Shown one piece after another: positions 8,405 to 14,887 of a stretch of DNA of 14,887 nucleotides. The translations under genes were made by a program, and so were the position numbers. Position 1 is the stretch's first letter; every line of letters begins with the position of its first letter. Source of the DNA: Larix sibirica (lineage: Eukaryota > Streptophyta > Pinopsida > Pinales > Pinaceae); NCBI GenBank assembly GCA_004151065.3, contig NWUY0300091179.1, positions 3,124 to 18,010 on the forward strand, read 5' to 3'. The notes under the pieces were generated by a model, which was given only the letters and a program-made list of their open reading frames with translations, was not told the origin of the DNA and ran no database searches.

Positions 8405-10864
8405 GTCTGTCAAGAGCTGTTGATACCTAGAAGTTTTAATGGACAGAATTCTATATTTGATATGATCTTTTTGCAATCTATTGTGCAGATATCAGATCCC
8501 TCAACTACATTGGAACCTTCTTTTGAGTCACTGAATGTAAAGAAGTTTGATGGTAATCTTTTCATTTCTTAGCATGGATGAGTAGATCATTCTATTTCCT
8601 TTATAAAATTAGGGTTTTGAAACTCTTATGTGAAAAGCTTGTTATGGTTAATGTTTTTGTTGCATTTGCTTCCATTCTCTACAGTTGCTTTCACAGTAGA
8701 TCCTTTGTATCATCAAACCTCTGCACAATTTGATGAGGGAGGGGCCAAGGGTCTTCTTCTCAACACCCTTGGTGTTTATAATGATTGCCGGATAGTGTTC
8801 GACTCCTGGGACATTCCAGGAAAAAGCATGAAATCTGGATTTATACAAAACAGAGAGAGTTTTGAGACAATTAACGTCTCTTTTATAAAAGGTATTGCCT
8901 GCCCAGCAGTGCCGCCAAAAGACTTGTACAGTTTTTACTTTTCTTGTCCAAAATTTGTAAATGCCAACTGACAGTTTTTGTGATGCAGATTGTATCGAGC
9001 AAATGGTGATGGATTTACAAACTAAAAGGGAGATCTCACCAACACTCAAGGAAATTCTAAGATTATTTGATGATCCTTATCGGAATTCAGCTGAGGCAAT
9101 TCTCACAATGCAAAATGAAGACGAGACACTTGATTCTTCTCTTGATAACCAAGAAAGCCTCGATGAAGGTGGAATGGAAGAGGCTTTTGATGATGTAAGC
9201 CCTCAGGACTTTGAATGCAATGACAATGCTGGTGTTCTGAAGGATGGCTTGAATAGCCTGGACTCTGTTTCTGGTGGTGCTGTTACTTCAGAGTGGCCTG
9301 ACAATGAGGTTCGTGTGTCATTTATAATAATATAAATTAAGTCACCACTTCTGTTTTTAGTATTTACATCTGAAGGATAGGATTGTGATATCATGTGTGA
9401 TTCCAAAAACCTCATTGAACCCATGTTTTATTTTCAGGAGATGGGTTATGGTGAATTGGAGTTTGAGTATGATAAAGATATATCAAGTGAAAAAACAATT
9501 GATTATTTGTTTTTAGGGATGGGGGTGTCATCCAAATCAAATGCTTGGGCTGGTCCTGATCATTGGAAGTATCGCAGAGTTAAAGGTGGATGCATTACGG
9601 CCTTATTGATCTTTTTCACTGCAACCATCATTTAATTTAATCAGGTTTTCTGAAGAGGAAATTATCTGATGGATGGTGTGTGCCATATTTTGCAGATGTA
9701 CAACAAAGTTCAGATGCTGGGAATGAAGCATTGTTGAATGACAATAAATCAAAGAAAAGGAAACGGGAACCATTTTCAATTGATTTTTTGTACCGTCCCG
9801 ACACTGAAAATGGTGCTGCCTTTGCTCCACCTAAAAATCAGCGGTCTTTGTTATTGCCTCAGAGCAGCTCTTCTGGGAAAACTACTCTTCCAGAAGACTG
9901 TCACTACCAACCAGAGGGGCTTGTAAAACTGTTCTTACTGCCTTCTGTTATGGTAAACACATTTTCCTTGAAGTGCAAGTATCTGCTGCTGAATTTTTGT
10001 CTTATATATTACACACACGATCCAGCATACTGATATGCTATGATGCACTGAATTTCCAAGAATGGGGGCTGGGGATATGGGAGGATCTGGAGATGAGTTT
10101 CTGCAACAGGGGAGACTAGGGGTAAAATCCCAGGGGATGGAACCACTAAAATATTATTCAAAGGGAAAATATTTTATTATTATTATTATTTCCTCATTCA
10201 TATAAAAAATGCTAATACAACAATGCATCAATCTTAAGGTTGCTTGCTTACTGTTGTTCCAAATCTGTTTATTTGAAATAGCAGGAGGTGGCTGACACAG
10301 AAAAATTTAAAGTAGCCTCAAACTTAAAATCAGTTGAAACTTGTTATTTCTTGGTTAGTGTTTAGTTTGTGTTAGAGCCATTTTTTCATTTATTTTCCCC
10401 AGAAAAGGGGATCTTTCCTCATGCCCTCCCATCGCATTGTACATAACTAAAATATAAATTTCTGTTTTCACTAGTCATGAATCAACACTTATGTACTATA
10501 TTCATCTTATTATGTTTTGTGTTTAATATTTGCAGTGTATTGGGAAGCAAGGAAGAAAAGTGTCTGGTAGGTGTCTTTTTATATTTTCATTTCAGATCAG
10601 TTTTAGACATTAATGTATCTACTTTTTTTGATGCTACGTCTGATAGAAATCTTACAGTACTTTGTGTATTTCAATTTGATTAATTGGTCTTGACATTAGA
10701 AACTTCTTAATGCTCTTCTTTCAGATGAGTCTATTGAAAATAACAGTTTTGAACCATCAGCTACATGGGGCAGTGAAGATGGGTTTGATGCTAACTGGGA
10801 TGATGCACAAGGTGATATCGAGGAGGAATATTCGAATGAGAAAATGGTTGTTCAGCCTCGAAAG
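8334..10864 (+). CDS. CAP-H: Condensin complex subunit CAP-H (Barren/kleisin), central eight exons
   Basis: The predicted protein is the middle part of the condensin I kleisin subunit (CAP-H, Barren, Brn1; Arabidopsis At2g32590). In the family, CAP-H bridges the SMC2 and SMC4 heads and recruits HEAT-repeat subunits CAP-D2 and CAP-G, so that condensin can compact mitotic chromosomes. Joining exons 8334-8404, 8489-8552, 8685-8891, 8989-9308, 9438-9585, 9696-9952, 10536-10566 and 10725-10864 gives 1238 nt: two bases completing a codon plus 412 full codons without a stop. Every intron is GT..AG and the phases agree. Hallmarks: LEPSFESLNVKKFD, DPLYHQTSAQFDEGGAKG, CIEQMV, DYLFLGMGVSSKSNAW, AGPDHWKYR, FAPPKN, LPEDCHYQPEGLVKLF and QPRK. 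Missing: about the first 200 residues (with the SMC2-binding N-terminus) and the C-terminal region (with the SMC4-binding winged helix). I searched both flanks by eye for those exons and found none. Undamaged frames argue for a working gene with long flanking introns; a partial copy is the alternative. Confidence 0.93.
8489..8552 (+). CDS. CAP-H: CAP-H exon 2 of this window
   Basis: 64 nt, phase 0 to phase 1. It encodes LEPSFESLNVKKFD, one of the best conserved CAP-H segments. Acceptor is TTGTGCAG, donor is GTAATC. Confidence 0.92.
8685..8891 (+). CDS. CAP-H: CAP-H exon 3 of this window
   Basis: 207 nt, phase 1 to phase 1. It encodes VAFTVDPLYHQTSAQFDEGG and then AKGLLLNTLGVYNDC, highly conserved in eukaryotic CAP-H, followed by a more variable stretch ending in VSFIK. 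Acceptor is CTCTACAG, donor is GTATTG. An open frame upstream from 8630 is intron read-through, not coding. Confidence 0.95.
8989..9308 (+). CDS. CAP-H: CAP-H exon 4 of this window
   Basis: 320 nt, phase 1 to phase 0. It starts with CIEQMVMDLQTK, conserved, then goes into a long acidic, low-complexity linker (EDETLDSSLDNQESLDEGG and on) that varies between species. Donor is GTTCGT. The acidic linker is expected to be disordered and exposed to kinases in this family; no specific site is claimed. Confidence 0.92.
9438..9585 (+). CDS. CAP-H: CAP-H exon 5 of this window
   Basis: 148 nt, phase 0 to phase 1. It encodes DYLFLGMGVSSKSNAW and AGPDHWKYR, the signature block of CAP-H (vertebrates have a very similar AGPDHW motif). 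Acceptor is TTTTCAG; donor is GTGGAT, weaker than average but giving the correct phase into the next exon. Confidence 0.95.
9696..9952 (+). CDS. CAP-H: CAP-H exon 6 of this window
   Basis: 257 nt, phase 1 to phase 0. It carries a basic cluster KSKKRKREPFSIDF, which could act as a nuclear localisation signal, then FAPPKN and TTLPEDCHYQPEGLVKLF up to LLPSVM. The LPxDxxYxxxxLVKLFL pattern is shared by CAP-H across eukaryotes. Acceptor is TTTTGCAG, donor is GTAAAC. Confidence 0.95.
9953..10535 (+). other. CAP-H intron, 583 nt
   Basis: The longest intron inside the exon cluster; the others visible are 84 to 158 nt. It contains a short ATT microsatellite (10174-10190) and no other recognisable element. 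GT donor at 9953, AG acceptor at 10534-10535. Confidence 0.85.
10174..10190. repeat. ATT microsatellite
   Basis: About five and a half tandem TTA/ATT units in the CAP-H intron. Short and perfect; likely length-variable between individuals. Confidence 0.8.
10536..10566 (+). CDS. CAP-H: CAP-H exon 7 of this window (31-nt micro-exon)
   Basis: 31 nt, phase 0 to phase 1, encoding CIGKQGRKVS. The neighbouring exon ends LLPSVM, and plant CAP-H continues with a Cys-x-Gly-basic cluster at this point, so homology supports the exon. Acceptor is ATTTGCAG, donor is GTAGGT. Longer open frames through this spot are intron read-through. Confidence 0.85.
10725..10864 (+). CDS. CAP-H: CAP-H exon 8 of this window
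   Basis: 140 nt, phase 1 to phase 0. It encodes an acidic linker (SATWGSEDGFDANWDDAQGD, then IEEEYSNEK) ending VVQPRK, which matches the QPR[KQ] that precedes the C-terminal half of plant CAP-H. Acceptor is TTTCAG, donor is GTGTTA. The next expected exon (continuing toward the winged helix) is not visible in the remaining 4 kb. Confidence 0.88.
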
Positions 10865-12220
10865 GTGTTATTTTGCTATTGCATTATTTTTGTGAATCAT
10901 TTCTTCTAGTTTCTGACATCTGTTTGCTCTCAGTTACTTTTAATATCTTTCAAAGGTTAGTTTCGACAACACATCCTTTATAAAAGTTGAAGGAAATTCA
11001 AGGCAGAGAGACCTCAGAAATAGAGTGTTTTTTTGATTGATAAGTAAGGTTTGAGATTATGGTTGAACCAACGTGGGTGCATCCAATCCTGCATATCTTT
11101 TAATTTTAATTCTGAGATAGTAATATCATATTCTTATGTTGTGTTGTCCTTGTCTATTTTCAGATTCCAACGAATTATTTTTATTCTTTTTAGATGATTG
11201 TTTTTTCCTTCATCGTTTCCATTCCATAGTCAGGAACATATATTGGTCTTATAAAATTCTTACTCTTAGGTGTTCTAAGGAAATAAATGGGAATACTGTC
11301 CTTTACTCTTACCAACTGTTTGCAGCAAAACTCATTGCCTCATTGAAAATTTAACCTTATTATAGGGTCATTGGATCCAACTTCCCCCTATGGATTCCAG
11401 CTCTTCAGTTGATTCCCTACTTGGATGAAGTGAAAATTTCCCTTTTTCATTGTATATTTTCATTTTGTGGTCTCCTAATGTCTGTCTGGTGTTGTTAGCA
11501 CTACAGAATAGCAATTCATTTCTGACATGCTATGCATCTTCTCCTGTCAAACCTCTCTTTACCTTTTAGATGCAGTTCTTGTTTTTATCCTCTTAAAAAT
11601 AGCTATATAGGTCTGGTTATTTTATTACATATTTCCACATGAATCTTTGCTATTCACGTCCTCCTCAAGTTCAACAACATATAATAAATAAGCTTTCCAA
11701 CACATTTAAATGATATTGCATGTAGAATGGTTGCTCTCTTATACATGACAATATTTATCAGGCACTTTACACGTTCCAACATTTATTGTCATTGTTGTTT
11801 TATAGAGGCAGGTATGTTACATTTATCATGCACATTTACTTTAATCTTTCTAGCAAAACATTGTTAAAATTCTCTCACTACATGCTTACAATGTCACTAA
11901 AGTCTTCTCCAATAATCTGTTGTGACAATTTTTCATTTAACAACATTCCTCATGATATCCTTTATAGTTTTTAATGTATATAAGCTTGGTTGAAGCTTCC
12001 GAGGCTCTAAGCCAAGGCTACCTCATTATTGAAGACTGGAATTTGTTGAGTGATGATGCTTCCTCTTATGGTTAACATAAATGTAAAAAATGATATCATG
12101 CCAATAGATGTTATTTAATCTTTAGTTTTCTTCCTAAATGAGAAGAGGCGTTCCTTTTATAAAATTTGATTCATTGCCACTGAGTCAAGTGGCAAGATTT
12201 TTCCCTTCCCTTGGACTAGA
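10865..12220 (+). other. Intron-like or downstream sequence, no gene seen
   Basis: T-rich on the plus strand with many short T runs and frequent stops. No CAP-H C-terminal exon and no transposon domain was recognised. Consistent with the start of a long intron that continues to LINE-B and beyond. Confidence 0.5.
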
Positions 12221-12905
12221 AAAGCTCTTTCTGGTGTCTGACTTTGTATGTGAACTGCTATGCCTACTCTTTTTTTTTCTGGTATCACGTTTTGTGTGTT
12301 TCATTACGCTATGCATTTTTGTCCTTTGCTGCAGTAAGTAACCTGCAGCAAGCTGTTATCGGTTTGATTAGAATTTATTTGTCTTTCTACTCAGCTCTCA
12401 TTCATTATCCTATTAATATGTGTATAGTAAAGAATATTCTCTAAATGTAACATTTTGGGAATATTCTAGTAAAGATCATTCATGAATTTTATGCGTATAG
12501 TAATGAATTTCTCTATCTAAATGAATTGTAGAGAGAAAAGAATTTACTCTCTAAATGTAACACTTTGGGAATACTCTAGTGAAGATCATTCATGGATATT
12601 ATGCATCTAGTAATGAATTTCTCTATCTAAATGTAAGACATTGGGGATATTCAAGTGAAAACTGTTCATCTTTGGCCTCAAAAAGCTCATCCTGTTGTCT
12701 GGCTTCATATGTCAACTGCAGGCGTCATATGTTTGTATTTTCTGCTCTTCTCTTATTCATTATCCTATCGATATGTCTGGGCCCTGGGGTAAAGAGTTTT
12801 CTCCCTCTAAATGGAAGACTTTAGGAATATTCTAGTAAAGATCATTCATAAATTTTATGTGTCCAGTAAAGAATTTTCTCCTTCTAGTGAAGCTCATTCA
12901 ATAAT
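12221..12905. repeat. Degenerate minisatellite (about 73-bp unit) inside a larger duplication
   Basis: A unit of roughly 73 bp begins with AGTAAAGAATATTCTCTAAA and continues through a GGGAATATTCTAGT box and GATCATTCATGA. Starts are near 12426, 12499, 12537, 12609, 12789 and 12866, some copies partial. CTAAATGTAACATTTTGGGA (12441-12460) recurs with one change at 12551-12570. Around these, unique-looking flanks are also duplicated. 12221-12258 matches 12682-12719 at 31 of 38 positions without gaps. 12400-12421 matches 12755-12776 at 20 of 22. So a block including minisatellite units was copied and then diverged. No coding potential is evident. Confidence 0.8.
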
Positions 12906-13103
12906 TTTCTAAGGCATTCTCTATTCTGCATTTATCTTCTCTATCACACTGGTTCATGCAGTTTATGATCAAATGATGTATCCCTAACATTGGTAACTTA
13001 TCTTCGAAGATTCTTAATTTTCATGGAAAGCCGTTAGTCTGGTTGTCTATGATGCATTCATTTATGGCAATCCTACATGCCCATAACTAGTAATCATTAT
13101 TAT
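12906..13103. other. Unassigned AT-rich spacer
   Basis: No ORF or recognisable element between the minisatellite and the GC-richer block. Confidence 0.4.
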
Positions 13104-13320
13104 TGGAACTGGCTGGTCTGGATTGGTTCACCCACCATGGGGTCTAGACCAATTGGCTGATTTCATCCTGAACCGGCTGGTTTGGGATGGTTCCTGGCTA
13201 GCTCCGGTATGGACCAACCCTCATCCTACCCTCTTCTGTCTGGTTCTTCAACCTGATTTTCTGGCCGGTTCCAGTCCACTCCCTGTCTGACCCTCAAACG
13301 GTTCTGTTCCCAGTTCTGAT
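13104..13320. repeat. GC-richer block with recurring GGTTC / CTGG motifs
   Basis: Composition changes visibly from the surrounding AT-rich sequence. GGTTC occurs five times (GATTGGTTCACCC, GATGGTTCCTGG, TCTGGTTCTTC, GCCGGTTCC, AACGGTTCTG), interleaved with GGCTGG, ACCGGC and their complements such as GGACCAACC. Both GGTTC and complementary GAACC/GGACC forms are present, so the block could fold. There is no long ORF. It may be a low-complexity repeat or an eroded non-autonomous transposon; I cannot name a family. Confidence 0.55.
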
Positions 13321-13637
13321 AACGTTGTGAATAATATTATCTACAATATCCATGGGTTATACTTTAATAGAGTGTTGCAAATGACCATATAGAAAGGACT
13401 CTCCTTACATATATATGGTGACCATGTAAGTTGATTCAGCCATGTATGTTGTCATAAAATCTCAAATAAATATTTTAGATACATGTTTATTTCTAAGCTA
13501 ATCATTCTAGCATGTAATTCAATTGATTGCATATAGACAACTATTGCACTAATGATAGGTATCTGAATGAAAATGGTGACTTAAAAGGAAACCACAGGTA
13601 TAAAGGTGCCCAACTTATGATGACCACATATTTCATG

Positions 13638-13886
13638 TTTTTTTTTAACAAGAACGAGAAAATATATTTATATATTAAAACAGAATTTACATGTCGCCCA
13701 CAGGTCATCAAAAAGAGATTCAAAAAAGAGGTCCGTGCATGATAAATCCATATAATCCATGTCCACAGCCTGCTCTGTCCGGTATACATAATTACATTGC
13801 TTTCCAGAAACTATTCTACTTCCCCTAACTGTGTATACTCTAATAAACTGTCCACATATATATCGACAAAAAAACATGTTAAAAAA
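13638..13886 (-). other. LINE-B 3' untranslated region and poly-A tail
   Basis: AT-rich tail on the minus strand ending TTTTAATATA (13680-13671), 24 nt including CGTTCTTGTT, then nine A (13646-13638). The layout matches the end of LINE-A. Confidence 0.75.
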
Positions 13887-14340
13887 CTAAAACAGAAACA
13901 AAGACATCATTCCTAAATTCAGATCTTCATCCGCAGCTGGCTGAACGATGGAAACTTCATCTATTGGGGAGGCTTCAGTCTGTTCAGGAGATGGTCTGCT
14001 GTTTCCCCTATTCAGCCAGTTGATGTCTGCCTGCAGTTCTTCCAGAATCTCCTTCAAATGGACGAAACGTGCCTCATTTCGCTCATTTGCACACATTCTC
14101 TGCCCCTGGTGGGAACGCTTCCGATCAGCAAAAGCTCGACGCATTTCCTCATGCTTGGAACTTAACGACCTCTCTATTTCCTACAAGCCACGCCGATGAG
14201 ATTTTCCTGTTCTCCTCCAAGACCCCCTTTGAAACCTCAAACACACACCTCAACATCTTTCTAAAGTCTACCATATCATTTTTCAGATCCTGAACCTATT
14301 CCAAGAGTTTTTCCATGGCTTTTTCCTCCGCGAAAGAAGG
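13887..14340 (-). pseudogene. LINE-B downstream ORF: coiled-coil-like protein after ORF2, broken
   Basis: The minus strand shows, after one stop-containing stretch, EEKAMEKLLE (ATG at 14315-14313), a TAG, VQDLKNDMVDFRKMLR and EVSKGVLEENRKISSAW. After a frameshift near 14175 comes SSKHEEMRRAFADRKRSH followed by LKEILEELQADINWLNR. The tail is polar and Pro/Ser/Glu-rich (NSRPSPEQTEASPIDE) with a TGA-type stop ending at 13887. The spacing of hydrophobic residues and abundance of E/K/R suggest a coiled coil. It is at the same place, with the same layout (helical part then acidic/polar tail), as the ORF after RNase H in LINE-A. The two are not obviously alike residue by residue. At least one stop and one frameshift make it a pseudogene. 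Function unknown; self-association or RNA-particle assembly is speculation. Confidence 0.55.
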
Positions 14341-14376
14341 CGCTGCAAGTATTTTCCCATTGCACTGACACTTCCT

Positions 14377-14763
14377 TCAAACAGAGACTCCTTGACTTTC
14401 AAGCCCTGCACCACTAATGTTTCTCCCGGAAACGTTCAAGATGCCAAAGAGAGAATGAACACTGCCTAAAAGGGTAAGGCCAGGAACGTGCAAAGGATCC
14501 TCCAAATCCAAGCACTCAACCGTCGCGTGAGAGCCCAAACATTTAATTCGAGCAAGGAGAGCAATGGCGATGGAAAATAGGCTGGAGCATACAATGCTCA
14601 TACCCACGCACCACCTCCGTGAAGCATCTGTCCCCTTCTTCATTAAATCCAAATCACAAATGCCGCCTCTGTCCCATCTCCACATACAACGATGCATGGA
14701 ACCATTAATTAACCTCGGAGGATTAAGTCGAAACAACTTGGAAACAACTTGTCCATTTGACAA
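14377..14763 (-). other. Open frame of uncertain meaning between RNase H and the coiled-coil frame of LINE-B
   Basis: A 128-codon frame that overlaps the end of RNase H in another frame and is in the same frame as the later EEKAMEKLLE stretch, one stop apart. It holds a hydrophobic segment (CSSLFSIAIALLARIKCLG) but no known domain. It may be linker or 3' leader of the downstream ORF, or chance. I would not treat it as a gene. Confidence 0.3.
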
Positions 14764-14887
14764 TGGGCCTTAAATTACTGTTTATCATCAATTCCCCTTG
14801 CTTAAGCTTAGCACCGATATTGGCAAGCCTGTTGGCCTCTTTGTTGTTATGACGCCTTACATGAAAGAATTGAAATTTTGAGATGTC
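14723..14887 (-). pseudogene. LINE-B RNase H C-terminal end (partial)
   Basis: The open frame runs from the window edge to the stop at 14723: FQFFHVRRHNNKEANRLANI, then GAKLKQGELM. HVRRxxNxEADRLAN is the usual last RNase H motif of plant LINEs. The GAC-to-AAC change (Asp to Asn) would fit deamination of a methylated CpG in GCCGAC, although the ancestral base is inferred. Confidence 0.85.

Larger units (their letters stand above)
13638..14887 (-). mobile_element. LINE-B: 3' part of a second L1-type LINE (continues beyond the window)
   Basis: On the minus strand, from 14887, the frame gives FFHVRRHNNKEANRLAN, the C-terminal end of an RNase H of the same type as in LINE-A. It then runs through KLKQGELMINSNLRPIV to a TAA at 14725-14723. 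After this come a broken coiled-coil ORF, a 3'UTR and a nine-A tail (T run 13638-13646 on plus). The RNase H end motif normally has an Asp before RLAN; here it is Asn (ANRLAN), so the last acidic residue is lost. The 5' part lies outside the window, so the target-site duplication cannot be tested. The element is oriented opposite to CAP-H. Confidence 0.85.

Noticed and set aside
8648-9049. 133-codon open frame on the minus strand
   Set aside because: It lies antisense to two well-supported CAP-H exons and the intron between them, and shows no domain of its own. It is a shadow of the coding strand.
10956-11035. Possible next CAP-H exon after 10864
   Set aside because: An AG-flanked stretch here gives a peptide around SFDNTSFIKVEG that does not resemble the expected continuation after QPRK, and it soon hits a stop.
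14069-14293. Plus-strand open frames at 13948-14293 and 14564-14773
   Set aside because: They are antisense to LINE-B and lack any recognisable motif.
1-14887. CRISPR array, phage or bacterial defence system
   Set aside because: No evenly spaced short direct repeats with unique spacers and no prokaryotic gene structure. Spliced plant exons and plant retroelements exclude a prokaryotic reading.

Overview
The window looks like nuclear DNA from a seed plant, most likely a gymnosperm (conifer-like). The reasons are AT-rich introns with canonical GT..AG borders, a plant-type condensin gene whose exons form a compact island inside long repeat-filled sequence, and L1-type LINEs that carry an RNase H domain, a trait known in plant L1 elements. 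No bacterial gene organisation is present. The gymnosperm assignment is an inference from style, not proof.

Layout. 1-822: no recognisable gene. 823-956: a small tRNA-derived SINE-like insertion on the minus strand, framed by a 16-bp target-site duplication with one mismatch. 957-2189: no recognisable gene, probably old repeat. About 2190-2945: a decayed Ty3/gypsy pol relic (reverse transcriptase into RNase H) on the minus strand. About 3004-7316: a 5'-truncated, mutated L1-type LINE on the plus strand (LINE-A) with reverse transcriptase, zf-RVT zinc finger, RNase H, a separate downstream coiled-coil-like ORF, and a poly-A tail. 7317-8333: intron-like sequence. 8334-10864: eight plus-strand exons of the condensin kleisin subunit CAP-H (Barren family), all with open reading frames and matching intron phases. 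10865-13637: intron-like sequence containing a degenerate minisatellite with a nested duplication (12221-12905) and a GC-richer block with repeated GGTTC motifs (13104-13320). 13638-14887: the 3' part of a second LINE on the minus strand (LINE-B), running off the window, with the end of RNase H, a broken downstream coiled-coil ORF, a 3'UTR and a poly-A tail.

How it fits together. The only host gene visible is CAP-H. Its N-terminal exons and its C-terminal exons (which in the family bind the SMC subunits) are not in the window. Either they lie outside it, across introns of more than 8 kb upstream and more than 4 kb downstream, or this is a partial copy; the undamaged frames favour a real gene. 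The two LINEs flank the exon cluster tail-to-tail. They end in a related 3' signature and both carry an extra coiled-coil-like ORF after RNase H. That extra ORF and the SINE are the most interesting items here.
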